NCBI RefSeq assembly: GCF_030816235.1
Contig: NZ_JAUSXT010000001.1
Location: 1,736,001-1,800,000, forward strand
Source: Microbacterium sp. W4I4
GTDB lineage: Bacteria > Actinomycetota > Actinomycetes > Actinomycetales > Microbacteriaceae
Reading direction: 5' to 3'
DNA length: 64,000 nt
This document shows, piece by piece, positions 8,980 through 18,754 of this stretch. The notes under the pieces were generated by a model that had not been told where the DNA came from, made no database searches, and was given only the letters and a program-made list of their open reading frames with translations. Every line of letters starts with the position of its first letter. The stretch's first letter is position 1. The position numbers and the translations under genes were made by a program.

Positions 8980-9395
8980 GTGTCGAATTGCAGGGAGGAC
9001 ACTGCGTTCGAGGAGCGAGGTCAGGTACTGGTGGTCCAGGAACATGTCGACGTGGCCGATAGCGATGCGGTTCGGGTCCACGCCCTCCTCCTACAGGATT
9101 TCGAGTGGGTCGACGCCGGTGGGGTACAGGAAAGCGTGCGTGGTCACCGCGGCGCCTGTGGCATTGGACGCCCCGCGCTGCGGCTCGAAAGACGCATTCT
9201 TCAGCGGGAGACAATGTCGAGCCGTGAGTCTCGATTTCTCCGATCACTCCGCCGTGCGAGACCTCGATGGCGTCCACGCCGGCGTCATCCAGAGCGCACG
9301 CTATCTTGGCGGCCTTCGCGGGTGTGCTGCAACACCGGCGGGCCCGCCACCGCAACCACGACGTCGAATGCGAGCGACTTCGTCTCATCTATGTT
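8980..9395 (-). pseudogene. Phosphotriesterase-family (lactonase-like) gene remnant
   Basis: The minus strand encodes recognisable pieces of a phosphotriesterase-like metal hydrolase in more than one frame. One frame has GVIGEIETHGSTLSPAEECV followed by FRAAARG. After a frameshift come TGAAVTTHAFLYPTGVDPLE, an in-frame TAG, and EEGVDPNRIAIGHVDMFLD then HQYLTSLLERS. These match the family's conserved Glu/Lys-bridge, TTH and GHxD regions, but the frame is broken and both ends are missing. Family members near sugar genes are often sugar lactonases, so this may be a lost step of the neighbouring oxidative pathway. Confidence 0.6.
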
Positions 9396-9404
9396 CATCT
9401 GTCG

Positions 9405-9438
9405 CTTGTCGCTTCGCGACAAGAGAACTGCTATTCTC
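9405..9438 (+). promoter_or_regulatory. Promoter/operator of the GH99-like - GH78 - GH36 operon (IclR-type box 1)
   Basis: CTTGTCGC-TTC-GCGACAAG (9405-9423) is a perfect 8-bp inverted repeat. It runs directly into GAGAACTGCTATTCTC (9423-9438), a copy of the regulon motif GNGAAT-N4-ATTCNC seen at four other promoters. TGCTATTCT can also serve as an extended -10. The box ends 33 bp before the start codon. Confidence 0.5.
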
Positions 9439-9471
9439 ACAGAGCGATTAAGTCGGCTGGTAGGAGGGCTC

Positions 9472-10608
9472 ATGACACGACCGCTGGTACTTGCCTATTA
9501 CTTTCCGGACTGGCATCAAGACCCGCAGAACGACACGTGGTTCGGGCGCGGGTGGACGGAGTGGGACCTGGTGCGCGACGCGCGTCCCCGCTTCCCGGGC
9601 CATCGCCAACCACGTGTGCCACTGCTCGGACATCGCGACGAATCCGACCCGAACGAAGCTGCGCGCGATATCGCGATGGCGAGCTCGCACGGGGTCGACG
9701 GGTTCCTCGTCGACTACTACTGGTACGACGACGGTCCATATCTGTCGCGCGCGCTCGATGACGGGCTGCTGAAGGCCCCCAACATCGATGAGGTCAGATT
9801 CGCGTTGATGTGGGCAAACCACGATCTCGTCAACATCTTCCCGTCACAGGCGCCCGGAGCAGATCACCGGACACTCCGCACGGGGGCAATATCACGGACG
9901 TCGTTCGAGCGCTTCGCCCACGTCGCGCTGGAGAGGTACTTCTCGCACGACTCGTACCTCACAATTGACGGTGCGCCCTGGCTGTCCATATACCAGATCG
10001 GGTCGCTGCTGGAAGGTCTCGGTGGCGTGGCAGAGACTGCCAATGCCTTGGCATGGTTCAGGGATCTCGCCCGCGAGCACGGATTTCCAGACCTCCACCT
10101 CGACGCCGTGGTCTGGGGCATTGGAGTGCTTCCTGGAGCAATCGCCCTCGAACAGCCTGAGCGACTGCTAGAGCAGCTCGGGTTCAGCTCGGCCACTTCC
10201 TACGTCTGGATCCACCATGATGACCTAGGCGCGCATCCGTTTCCTGAGGGCGACATCGAGCGCCTTCGTAACCGGTCCTTCCAGGAGTACGACGACTACG
10301 CCACGACGTTGCCAGTGCCGTTCTATCCCAATGTCACCGTCGGGTGGGATTCGAGCGCCCGCACGCGGCAGGACGCCGTCTACGAGCACGCGGACTACCC
10401 CTGGTATCCGGTATTCGATGCGTCACCGACGGAGTTTACGGCGGGCCTCATCGCCGCACAGTCGTTCCTGAACGAGCACCGCCCCCCGAATCCCGTGGTG
10501 ACGATCAATGCATGGAACGAGTGGACGGAAGGGTCATCGCTCCTTCCGGACTCCCGCCACGGATACGCCTACTTGGAAGCCGTGCGGAAGGTGTTCGGTC
10601 GTGCCTGA
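9472..10608 (+). CDS. GH99-like / WbsX-family (PF14307-type) protein
   Basis: 378 residues from the ATG at 9472, preceded by a strong TAGGAGGG site. The frame is open further left, but that part is antisense to the phosphotriesterase remnant. It begins LVLAYYFPDWHQDPQND, with GWTEWDLVRDARPRFPGH and later GVDGFLVDYYWYDD, typical of the WbsX/GH99-like TIM-barrel family. A TINAWNEWTEGSSLLPD motif is near the C-terminus. Some relatives act on mannans or rhamnose-containing glycans; the activity here is uncertain. No signal peptide is visible. It is first in an operon and overlaps the GH78 gene by 8 bp. Confidence 0.8.
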   Translation: MTRPLVLAYYFPDWHQDPQNDTWFGRGWTEWDLVRDARPRFPGHRQPRVPLLGHRDESDPNEAARDIAMASSHGVDGFLVDYYWYDDGPYLSRALDDGLLKAPNIDEVRFALMWANHDLVNIFPSQAPGADHRTLRTGAISRTSFERFAHVALERYFSHDSYLTIDGAPWLSIYQIGSLLEGLGGVAETANALAWFRDLAREHGFPDLHLDAVVWGIGVLPGAIALEQPERLLEQLGFSSATSYVWIHHDDLGAHPFPEGDIERLRNRSFQEYDDYATTLPVPFYPNVTVGWDSSARTRQDAVYEHADYPWYPVFDASPTEFTAGLIAAQSFLNEHRPPNPVVTINAWNEWTEGSSLLPDSRHGYAYLEAVRKVFGRA

Positions 10609-13288
10609 GCCGCTCCCCAGCCTCGACATCATCGACACCGACAATCGGCTCCTGCGCGTCGTATCGCAGTATCCGCCGGGGATGATTGGCGTGCCTTCCG
10701 AAGGGCTTCGACTGACGTGGCGACAATCGCGACCAGACCCCCAACTTGGATACCAGGTGCGTTGGTCGAACGAAAGCGTACAAATCAACCCGCCGGTCTC
10801 CTCTGACGCATCGATCGGCATCCCTGCACCCGGGCCCGCACTCGGCTCGGGTGAGCGTCGCCTCTACTCCGTCCGTGTTGCGACTCGACGCGGCTGGACG
10901 GGATGGAGTGACGCCCTCGAGGTCGAGGGGGCGCTTGTCTCCAATGACATCACCGCACGACCCGTAGGAGGAGGAAGCCTGACCGGAGGACACGCCACGC
11001 TGTTACGCCATCGTTTCACGTTGCCTACCACTGCGCGGATGGCTCGACTCACAGGCACTTTCTGGGGCATCGGCGAGATCCGCCTCAACGGGCAGAATGC
11101 GACGGACGAGCACCTCACGCCAGGATGGACTCCCTACTCTGAGCGACTCCTCGTCGGAACGTGGGATGTCACCGATCTCCTGCACAGCGGTGAGAACGTG
11201 ATCGGAGCGCTCGTCGGCGACGGCTGGTACCGTGGCCGACTCGGGTGGGACGGCAGGCAGGAGATCTACGGCGACGAGAATGCCGCCTTGCTCCAACTCG
11301 ACGTGGAGTGCGTCGATGGTTCGCTGATCCGTGTCGCGTCTTCACAGCAGTGGCGAGTTGCGCGTGGGTCCATCCAATCGGCGGGCCTATACGACGGCGT
11401 CGCCGTCGACCTGCGCCACGAGCAGCGCGGGTGGGACAGCGCCGGATTTGACGACTCAGGCTGGGAATCGGCGCGACCCGCCCCAGTCGACACGAGCGTC
11501 TTGGAGCCTCGAGTCACAACCGGCGTTCGCACGGTCGGAGAGTGGGGCGCGCAGATTGCGCCCCGTCAGGGAAGTACCCTCGTGGATACAGGGCAGAACA
11601 TCGCTGGGTGGCTCCGCCTGGTCGTCGTCGGCTCAAGCGGCGACGAGGTCGTCGTGCGTCACGCCGAGGTGCTCGAACCGGACGGCGCACTCCACACGGC
11701 ATCACTCCGCTCGGCACGAGCGACAGACTCCTATGTCCTCGCCCACGACGGCGAGACGGTCCTCGAGCCGCACCTCACCTACCACGGCTTCCAATTCGCT
11801 GAGGTCGTCGGTGCTTCGGTCGTGAGTGCCACGGCCGTTGCGATCTCCAGTGCGGACAGGCCGCGCGCTGAGTTCGCGTGCGCGGATGATCGGCTCAATC
11901 AGCTTCACTCGAACGTGGTTTGGTCGCAACGAGCCAATTTCGTGAGCCTCCCCACCGATTGTCCACAGAGGGATGAGCGTCTCGGCTGGACGGGGGATGC
12001 TCAAGTCTTCGCGGCCACAGCGTGCACACTGTTCGACGTGGAGTCATTCTGGTTGTCCTGGATGCGTGATGTCGCTCTCGAGCAGGATGACAACGGATCG
12101 ATCCCCTCGGTCGTGCCGAACATCCTTGCGGCTGTGGGCACGGGTGATGATCGGACCTGGACTTCGGGGCGAGCTGGTTGGGCGGACGTCGCAACGATCG
12201 CGCCGTGGGCGGTCTATGAGTCATATGGAAGCGATGAGATCCTCATTCGCCAGCTAGAGAGCATGCGGAGATGGGTGTCGCACCTCGAAATCCGATCAGC
12301 GGGGAATCTTCTGCCGGCGGAGTTCCAGTTCGGTGACTGGCTCGATCCGGACGCGCCCGCGGACGCGCCTTGGAAAGCGAAAGCTCCGGCAGAATTCGTC
12401 GCCAACGCGTTCTTCGCTCACAGTGCTCGCTTGCTGGCTGACGCGGAGGAGCTGGTCGGTGATGCGACGCGAGCGGTCTTGATGCGTGAATTGGCTGCGC
12501 GGGTAGCAGAGCTCACCTGGAGCCGATGGGGGGAGGAAGCGATCGATACACAGTCGGGAGCAGCCCTTGCCCTCGAATTACACATCGCTCCGCCCGCAGA
12601 GCGCGAGCACATCGGTGCGCGGCTCGCGGAAGGCGTGCGTGACCGAAGCGGACGAATCGCGACCGGATTTCTCGGCACACCGCTCGTGCTTCACGCCCTC
12701 GCGGGCGCTGGACACTTCGACGAGGCGTACGAGATGCTTCTCCGCTCACAGCCGCCGTCCTGGTTGTACCAAGTCGAAATGGGGGCGACGACGGTTTGGG
12801 AGCGATGGGACGCGCTCGATCCCGCCGGTCACACCTTGGCTGCAAGCGATGGCTCTGACGGGATGCTCTCGTTCAATCACTACGCGTACGGCGCCGTCGT
12901 GGACTGGATGTACAGGGCCGTCGCAGGCCTGGCGCCAACACGTCGCTCTCCCGGTTACAGAACCATGATTGTCGCCCCGCGACCATGCCGTCAGATCCCC
13001 TGGGCGCGAGCAAGCATCGAGACGCGATTGGGCACTGCATCGGTGTCCTGGACGATCCAAGACGGCGACCTAGAGATTGATCTTGTCGTTCCTCCCGGTT
13101 CCGAGGCGGTCCTCGATCTGGCTACGACGGAGAGTTCCCGCATTGTCTTGAACGATCTCGCATACACCGGAGGACTCGTCTCACCCGGCACACACCATGT
13201 CACAGTGACCTCGCCCCGGGTCTTCAGCGCGGCGGGTGAGGCCAGCTCGCCCCAGAACCGAGCGTCGCTCACGGGCCCAAGCCTGTGA
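10601..13288 (+). CDS. GH78 alpha-L-rhamnosidase
   Basis: 895 residues from the GTG at 10601, which overlaps the previous stop. The longer in-frame extension is antisense-like and not used. An Ig-like N-terminal domain is followed by the rhamnosidase N domain (FWGIGEIRLNG, then HLTPGWTPYSERLLVGTWD and NVIGALVGDGWYRGRLGWD). The catalytic alpha/alpha barrel has PTDCPQRDERLGWTGDAQVF, which includes the acidic active-site residues. FNHYAYGAVVDWMYRAVAGL precedes the C-terminal beta domain. It hydrolyses terminal alpha-L-rhamnosides, as in rhamnogalacturonans or plant glycosides, probably intracellularly since no signal peptide is seen. Confidence 0.93.
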   Translation: MPEPLPSLDIIDTDNRLLRVVSQYPPGMIGVPSEGLRLTWRQSRPDPQLGYQVRWSNESVQINPPVSSDASIGIPAPGPALGSGERRLYSVRVATRRGWTGWSDALEVEGALVSNDITARPVGGGSLTGGHATLLRHRFTLPTTARMARLTGTFWGIGEIRLNGQNATDEHLTPGWTPYSERLLVGTWDVTDLLHSGENVIGALVGDGWYRGRLGWDGRQEIYGDENAALLQLDVECVDGSLIRVASSQQWRVARGSIQSAGLYDGVAVDLRHEQRGWDSAGFDDSGWESARPAPVDTSVLEPRVTTGVRTVGEWGAQIAPRQGSTLVDTGQNIAGWLRLVVVGSSGDEVVVRHAEVLEPDGALHTASLRSARATDSYVLAHDGETVLEPHLTYHGFQFAEVVGASVVSATAVAISSADRPRAEFACADDRLNQLHSNVVWSQRANFVSLPTDCPQRDERLGWTGDAQVFAATACTLFDVESFWLSWMRDVALEQDDNGSIPSVVPNILAAVGTGDDRTWTSGRAGWADVATIAPWAVYESYGSDEILIRQLESMRRWVSHLEIRSAGNLLPAEFQFGDWLDPDAPADAPWKAKAPAEFVANAFFAHSARLLADAEELVGDATRAVLMRELAARVAELTWSRWGEEAIDTQSGAALALELHIAPPAEREHIGARLAEGVRDRSGRIATGFLGTPLVLHALAGAGHFDEAYEMLLRSQPPSWLYQVEMGATTVWERWDALDPAGHTLAASDGSDGMLSFNHYAYGAVVDWMYRAVAGLAPTRRSPGYRTMIVAPRPCRQIPWARASIETRLGTASVSWTIQDGDLEIDLVVPPGSEAVLDLATTESSRIVLNDLAYTGGLVSPGTHHVTVTSPRVFSAAGEASSPQNRASLTGPSL

Positions 13289-15324
13289 CGCGCAGCGTCT
13301 CCGACCCTGGCTTCGTTCAGCCTCACCGCCAAGAACTTGGGACAATGACAATGTCGCACTTTCATCCCGAAATCGTCGAAGTTCAGATCGAAGCATCCGA
13401 CACCTCGAGTCTCGCGTGGACCCTAAGACCGACTGGAGACAGCGGCGAAGACCGCTTCGTAGTTGTCGTCGAGAACAACGGCGAGCATCCCGTGGAGGTT
13501 AACTGGATCGACGTGATCCTGCGCGCTCGAATCGCCCCCACCGACGACGTTCGCGTACTAGAGCTGGGGTTGCAATCAACCGATCTCGACGTAGGAGTCG
13601 TCAGCGTCCCGGACGGTGGCTCATACTGTTCCGAGCATGTCGCAGTCGTCTCCCTCGACGGCCAGCGACACCTTGTCACGGGTTACGCAACGTCCACTCG
13701 ATTCCTTACATCGGTGCGCACGACCCGGACCTCCAGCACGACTCTGAGTTTCGTCGCCACTTGTCTCACCGACGCCATTGCGATCGAGCCTGGACAAACC
13801 ATCACCAGCGAAGCTCTTGTACTGATCACGGGCCCGAGCGCTCACGAAGTTCTGGCTCGATACGGCGATGCCTGCTCTGAGCTGATGGGAGTACGCTCGC
13901 GATTTGCGGAACCCCCGACGGGCTGGCTGTCCTGGTATTGCTTCTACGGAGAGGTGACCGAAGAAGACGTCCTGAGACAGCTGGATACGCTGGCTAGCGA
14001 GTACTCGTACGCGCGCCCCAAGTACGTCGTCATCGACTCGGGGTGGTACCCGGAAAGCGGCTGGGGGGACTGGGAACCCAACTCCAAATTCCCCCACGGC
14101 ATGAAATGGCTGGCAGACCGCATCCGCGAGGCAGGATTCGCCCCTGGACTGTGGTTCTCCCCGCTTCTCGTCTCCGCCACCTCACGGCTCGCTCGAGAAC
14201 GTCCGGAACTGCTTCTTCGTCAGAGTGACGGGCGACCTGTGGCGACAATGGGAACCGCGATCTGGGACCACGCGGCCGAGGGCGCGACGGGGGCCGGCGT
14301 CGATGTCGTCGAGGACGCAGAGACAGTTCGATTCGCCCTCGATCTCGGATCAGATTCGGTGCACGCGTGGCTGGAAGAGCTCTTCAACCGTGTCCGTCAT
14401 GAGTGGGGCTACGAGTTCGTCAAACTCGACTTCCTCATCCGCGCACTGGTCACGGATCGCGGGCTCTCGCCAGACCGGCCAGGTCGAGGCCACGACGTGG
14501 TTCGTCATTCGGGGGTAACCGCCGTCGAGGGATACCGTCGAGCGCTCAGAACCGTACGGCGCGCAGTCGGCGAGGACTGCTTCATCCTCGGGTGCGCCGC
14601 ACCACTGGTCGCGAGCGCAGGCGACCTGATCGATGCGAATCGAATGACGCCTGACATCACGCGTCGCAACTACGGCGACGCCCCGCTTCCTGACCGCCCC
14701 TCTTCCTGGGAACTCGTCTTGATGTGCGCTCGCAGCCTTGCGCTTCGATACGCATTCAACGGACGCATTGGCTGGAACGATTCCGACGTCCTCATCGTGC
14801 GGGATCGGCCTCTCCCTGGGATCTCAGACTCGTTCAGCCCGACCGTTGCCGAGGCGCAAGTCTGGACAACCATCGTCGCCGCGGCCGGAGGGATCACGTT
14901 CCTCGGAGATGACCTCAGTCGTCTCACCGCGGAGAGACGAGAACTCACACGATTGGCCTTTCCGCCACTCCCAACTGCGGCTACGCCATGGGACCTGCTG
15001 AGTGCACCTGCTCCCCGAATCTGGGTCAACTCCTCAGCCAGCTTGGGGCATAGTCAGCCCGCTCGCATCGCTGTGATCAACTGGAGCGATGATCAGGAAG
15101 TCGTTGACGTCCCGATCGCCGCGCTCGAGGCCGCGGGTGTGGACGCGCAGTACGGCATCTCGGCCGTCGACCTCTGGAGCGGGGAGAAGACAACCCACGG
15201 CCCTCTGCCCTCCCGAGGGCTGTCGGTCCCGCTCGCCGGCCGATCTGTGCGGTGGCTTCAGGTCCTGCCGATGCGGCGGCCGTGGAGTGATCAGGGCCGT
15301 GTCGACGCGTCCCGGCTTCGATAG
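13285..15324 (+). CDS. GH36-type alpha-galactosidase-like glycoside hydrolase
   Basis: 679 residues from a GTG that overlaps the GH78 stop (GTGA); an ATG at 13345 is an alternative start. The TIM barrel shows VIDSGWYPESGWGDWEPN and GFAPGLWFSP. The predicted nucleophile Asp is at about residue 382 in EFVKLDFL, and LGCAAPL and RMTPDITRRNYGD follow. This is the clan-D pattern of GH36 (melibiase type). It probably removes alpha-galactosyl residues from the same polysaccharide attacked by GH78. It is the last gene of the three-gene operon. Confidence 0.85.
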   Translation: MTRSVSDPGFVQPHRQELGTMTMSHFHPEIVEVQIEASDTSSLAWTLRPTGDSGEDRFVVVVENNGEHPVEVNWIDVILRARIAPTDDVRVLELGLQSTDLDVGVVSVPDGGSYCSEHVAVVSLDGQRHLVTGYATSTRFLTSVRTTRTSSTTLSFVATCLTDAIAIEPGQTITSEALVLITGPSAHEVLARYGDACSELMGVRSRFAEPPTGWLSWYCFYGEVTEEDVLRQLDTLASEYSYARPKYVVIDSGWYPESGWGDWEPNSKFPHGMKWLADRIREAGFAPGLWFSPLLVSATSRLARERPELLLRQSDGRPVATMGTAIWDHAAEGATGAGVDVVEDAETVRFALDLGSDSVHAWLEELFNRVRHEWGYEFVKLDFLIRALVTDRGLSPDRPGRGHDVVRHSGVTAVEGYRRALRTVRRAVGEDCFILGCAAPLVASAGDLIDANRMTPDITRRNYGDAPLPDRPSSWELVLMCARSLALRYAFNGRIGWNDSDVLIVRDRPLPGISDSFSPTVAEAQVWTTIVAAAGGITFLGDDLSRLTAERRELTRLAFPPLPTAATPWDLLSAPAPRIWVNSSASLGHSQPARIAVINWSDDQEVVDVPIAALEAAGVDAQYGISAVDLWSGEKTTHGPLPSRGLSVPLAGRSVRWLQVLPMRRPWSDQGRVDASRLR

Positions 15325-15356
15325 GCTGTCGCTGGCGCGGCTGAAGTTGTAGGTCA

Positions 15357-15878
15357 TCAGGCGCTGCCGACTCCTGCGGCAGAGATGGAGTTGGCGAACT
15401 CTCGCCACGTCTGCCTTGCGGACCACTGCTGGCTCTCCTCGTAGGCATCGGACTTTGTTCCACTCACCGTCAGTGTGCGTCGTGAAAACGAGAAGCGTGT
15501 GTGCACCCCCGCACCATCGCGGTGACCGCGCACCGTGGTCAGCGTGAATGACTGCGTATCGAGCGCCGTCACCTCCATGGGGCTCACACTTGGCGCTTTG
15601 CGAACGTACACATACCGCTGACGATGGTAGAGGTGAACGACCGTGCCCTTGCTTGGGTCATTCACCATTCCGGCGAGAGGAAACCACGCCCCCAGGCGGG
15701 GTGCCACGTGTGCGAACAACGCGACCCCCGAAGCGATGCCAGGCGCGGGAGATTCGAGAGCGAACTCGTAGTTGAAATGGCGCGGGTCGGCGCCAACTCT
15801 AAACTCAGACGCGCCGGAGACGGCACTCAGGCCGAGCCCGACGGCCGACGCTTGCAGAAACCCTCGACGGCTGATCAC
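15357..15878 (-). CDS. Tat-exported hypothetical protein
   Basis: 173 residues from a GTG start with GGGAGGAGA before it. The N-terminus, MISRRGFLQASAVGLGLSAV, is a twin-arginine signal (RRGFLQ) with a hydrophobic core, so export through Tat is expected. The mature part is beta-rich (NYEFALESPAPG, YVYVRKAPS) and contains no family I recognise. It lies 52 bp downstream of the pectate-lyase-fold gene on the same strand and may act on or bind the same polysaccharide. No lipobox is seen. Confidence 0.7.
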   Translation of the reverse strand: MISRRGFLQASAVGLGLSAVSGASEFRVGADPRHFNYEFALESPAPGIASGVALFAHVAPRLGAWFPLAGMVNDPSKGTVVHLYHRQRYVYVRKAPSVSPMEVTALDTQSFTLTTVRGHRDGAGVHTRFSFSRRTLTVSGTKSDAYEESQQWSARQTWREFANSISAAGVGSA

Positions 15879-15929
15879 TTGTTTCTCCTCCCAGCTGTGC
15901 GGTCGTCGGCGATTGACTCAGAACCGGGA

Positions 15930-17477
15930 TCAGTTCGCCAGAGCGAGTCCGCCAACATACCGAGGTGAGCCCCAGGTGAGCACTCCGGAGACGCCGATCC
16001 CCCCTGCGCTGACCCATGATGCCGTAGCCCGCGAGGCGGTGAGCCCGGAGTTGCTGCCGTACCTGAAGGTCGCAGTGGCGTTGTCACACCACAGCGCAAG
16101 CGCGTACTCGCCGGCCTCGACATACGCAGCTGAGATCCCCTGGACCTTATCGCCTGTCGCGCATGCGACGCTCCCTGAGGTGAGGACGCGAGTCCATGAT
16201 CCGCCCGACCCCAACTTCAGCAGCGCGACCTGCATTGCGCCTGAACCGGAATCAACCCGAAACTGGGCAAGCGAGTACACCGCCCCCGTCGGAATGTGCA
16301 AGCGGTGCGCGATCACGGTCTCCGATCCGGGCCACGCGGCGGGTGCCGGAATTGAAAGCATTGAAGCAGGAGGAAAGATTACGTTCGCTGCACTCGCGTG
16401 ACGTGCCCATAGGGATCGTGGCCGGCAGGAGGCGCCGATCGTTGCAGGATTCCCCTGGAAATAGGGGGTCCCGTACTGGTTTCCGGACACCATGACGATC
16501 GCGGCATTGTCGAATGAGTTGTGGTTCGAACCGGTATCCTCCCGATAGATCTGTCCCTTTGCCGAATGGATGACAGGTTGGGAGTGCTCAGTACCGTGGA
16601 ATGTGTTTCCACTCGAGCCGATCAACTCGATGTCCGGGTATCCGCCATCAGCCTTATTGCTCTGCTGGAATCCGATGGTGCTAAACGAACAGTTGTGGGT
16701 GTTGGTGAGATGAATCCCCGTGCGCCCCAGGTTGTACGTCCGCCATCCGGCAACGAAGATCAATCCGGAGTTCATGGCTTTGATACCATAACCTGTCATG
16801 ATGTCGTTGTACGAGCCATCTGAGTAACCGCCATTGATGACGACGTTGTGCACATTCGTGAAGCTATATGAGGCGCCGCTTCCTGTTCCGGGCACAGTAT
16901 CGACATTATTGAAGGACCAGCCGTCAGCGATGTTCGAGAGTTCGATCGCGGGCCCGTCCACGATGTTGTTGGCCCAGACATAGCTGTCGGACATATGTCC
17001 GTCGCTCACTTGATTGACGACCAGGCGCCCGTTCCTGATCCAGACCCGCGTCAGCTGCGGCATGAAGTGAGCACCGGGGGCAGAGTTGTCTCCACGAAGT
17101 CGAATGCCGCAAGTTCCTGACACGCCGGTGGCGCCGTCGATCTCGAGATCCTCGAAGACGGTCTTGGTCGGGTTCGTCACATCGATGTCCCATACGGCGC
17201 GAGTTCCCACGAACCAGGATCGCAACCGGAAGTTGCGTAGCGACTCGCCCTGGCCGCCCGTCCAACTCAACGCGGTGATATCGGTAGTGACAAGGATCGT
17301 CGAGGTCTTAGCACCTGATCCCATCAGCTGCCTGCCCGCTGGGATGGTGACGGTCGATTCGAGCTTGTAGGTACCTTCGGGCATGTAGGTATCGCCCAAG
17401 GCCAGAGCCGCAGCGAAAGCGGCGGAATCATCGGTGACTCCGTCACCTACTGCTCCATAGTCGCGCACATCGAACAT
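15930..17477 (-). CDS. Right-handed beta-helix protein, pectate-lyase-3 superfamily
   Basis: 515 residues from the ATG at 17477, chosen because AGGAGAC lies 3 bp upstream; the frame stays open further but without protein character. The N-terminus MFDVRDYGAVGDGVTDDSAA and the following FAAAL is the classic start of the pectate lyase superfamily 3 / polygalacturonase-like fold. Asn/Gly-rich beta-helix rungs (NIVDGPAIELSN, NTHNCSFSTIGFQQSN) continue to about residue 360. The last 150 residues form a separate beta-sandwich-like, possibly carbohydrate-binding, domain. No signal peptide is visible, so its site of action is unclear. Confidence 0.75.
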   Translation of the reverse strand: MFDVRDYGAVGDGVTDDSAAFAAALALGDTYMPEGTYKLESTVTIPAGRQLMGSGAKTSTILVTTDITALSWTGGQGESLRNFRLRSWFVGTRAVWDIDVTNPTKTVFEDLEIDGATGVSGTCGIRLRGDNSAPGAHFMPQLTRVWIRNGRLVVNQVSDGHMSDSYVWANNIVDGPAIELSNIADGWSFNNVDTVPGTGSGASYSFTNVHNVVINGGYSDGSYNDIMTGYGIKAMNSGLIFVAGWRTYNLGRTGIHLTNTHNCSFSTIGFQQSNKADGGYPDIELIGSSGNTFHGTEHSQPVIHSAKGQIYREDTGSNHNSFDNAAIVMVSGNQYGTPYFQGNPATIGASCRPRSLWARHASAANVIFPPASMLSIPAPAAWPGSETVIAHRLHIPTGAVYSLAQFRVDSGSGAMQVALLKLGSGGSWTRVLTSGSVACATGDKVQGISAAYVEAGEYALALWCDNATATFRYGSNSGLTASRATASWVSAGGIGVSGVLTWGSPRYVGGLALAN

Positions 17478-17523
17478 CGGGTCTCCTCTGTTTGGCTCTT
17501 CCATGGCTGCGAAGGACTCCAGA

Positions 17524-18738
17524 TCACATGTACGCCACTCGTTCATCCGCCCATCGACCGCGCGTAAAATCGGGCACGTCAACGAAGGCGAGTTCGCCGT
17601 TCGACCGCTCGCTGAGCGGGCCAATCGAACTCAGAACAGCGGCGTCATAGACATCCATATCGGGCTCTCGTCCATTCAGCATCGTGTCGATGAGGCGCCA
17701 CAACATGATGTAGTCGATCCCGCCGTGGCCGCCGAGGAGCGCCTGCTCACGGTTCAGCGCCCAGAATCGATGCTCGTACTGTTCTCGCATAGCGTCCAAC
17801 GGTTGCGGATCGTGGCTCACCGGGATGCCAAGTGCGGGAATCTCCGATTGCAGGTAGACCTCATTGGCGAATCCACTTGCGTAACCTTTGTCACCCGAGA
17901 TGACGTTGTGCCGGTTGTAGGGGCGCGGGCTGACCTCGTCGTGCTGGAGCATGACAGTGCGTCCTCGAGCGGTACGCAGAATCGACACGTTCATGTCGCC
18001 GGCCACATACGCCTCTTCTGGCTCATGACCGATTTCGCGAAAGTACGACTGAAGCCCGATGGCAGCCGAACTGAGCGACGCCATGGTCACGAAGCGGTCA
18101 CCCCGATTGATCTGCAGATAGTTTGCGACCGGGGCAAGCCCGTGCGTCGGGTAGAGGTTGCCGTTTCGAATCGCGCGAGCATGCAGGCGCCACGGCTTCT
18201 CGAGATAATAGTTTCGGAGGTCATGGATGTAGCTGGCGTCCGCATGTACGAGTTCGCCGAAGACTCCCGCGCGCACCATGTTGAGCATGAGAAGTTCTTC
18301 GTCGCCGTAGCTGCAGTTCTCGAGCATGACGCAATGGCGCTTCGTCCGCTCAGAAGCATCCACCAAAGCCCAGCAGTCTTCGATCGTCACAGCCGCGGGA
18401 ACCTCCACGGCCACGTGCAGACCGGCATTCATGAGATCAATCGCAATCCATGCGTGATCCGTCCACGCGGTGGCGATGATCGCAAGATCGACACGTCCCG
18501 CATCGGCGCGCAGGTTCTGCAGCGCATCGGGGCCGGAGTAGAGGTGGGGGACCTCATGACCAGCAACTCTGATGCTCTCGGCGAACTTGGACACGCGATC
18601 CGCGTTGAGATCGCACAGCGCCTCGACCCGCGCACCCGCGATCTTCACGAGAGATGACAGCAGCGTGGACTGACGCGAACCGAGACCGACGATTGCGACT
18701 CGAACGACGTCGTGCTTCTCAAACGGAGTACCTAGCAT
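17524..18738 (-). CDS. Gfo/Idh/MocA-family oxidoreductase
   Basis: About 404 residues. The N-terminal Rossmann fold reads VRVAIVGLGSRQSTLLSSLV, then ALCDLNADRV and the conserved VEVPAAVTIEDCWALVDAS segment (EKP-like region, here EVP). The C-terminal half is the alpha/beta substrate domain. Family members oxidise, reduce or rearrange sugars using NAD(P); some cleave glycosides by an NAD-dependent redox route. The start is ATG (an adjacent GTG is possible) after AGGGAAG. The gene is divergent from the FAH gene across an 89-bp promoter region carrying an IclR-type box. Confidence 0.85.
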   Translation of the reverse strand: MLGTPFEKHDVVRVAIVGLGSRQSTLLSSLVKIAGARVEALCDLNADRVSKFAESIRVAGHEVPHLYSGPDALQNLRADAGRVDLAIIATAWTDHAWIAIDLMNAGLHVAVEVPAAVTIEDCWALVDASERTKRHCVMLENCSYGDEELLMLNMVRAGVFGELVHADASYIHDLRNYYLEKPWRLHARAIRNGNLYPTHGLAPVANYLQINRGDRFVTMASLSSAAIGLQSYFREIGHEPEEAYVAGDMNVSILRTARGRTVMLQHDEVSPRPYNRHNVISGDKGYASGFANEVYLQSEIPALGIPVSHDPQPLDAMREQYEHRFWALNREQALLGGHGGIDYIMLWRLIDTMLNGREPDMDVYDAAVLSSIGPLSERSNGELAFVDVPDFTRGRWADERVAYM

Positions 18739-18754
18739 CACTTCTTCCCTGAGT

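Larger units (their letters stand above)
7745..9471. other. Gene-poor 1.7-kb integration scar
   Basis: No intact gene is supported here. From left to right it holds unassigned sequence (7745-8120), paired GGACACTT site A, a truncated tRNA-Ser, site B, a diverged repeat of the site-B neighbourhood ending in site C, and a decayed phosphotriesterase-family gene. The segments about 8355-8490 and 8805-8936 are related: both run from a CGACTGAGAA-like start through a CGCGG element and an ACTCGT(C/T)AGAAACGC-like block to a GGACACTT pair. This looks like repeated insertion or excision at one tRNA site. Confidence 0.6.

Noticed and set aside
8935..9471. Upstream extension of the GH99-like protein
   Set aside because: The peptide is antisense to the phosphotriesterase remnant, and TAGGAGGG before ATG 9472 marks the start.
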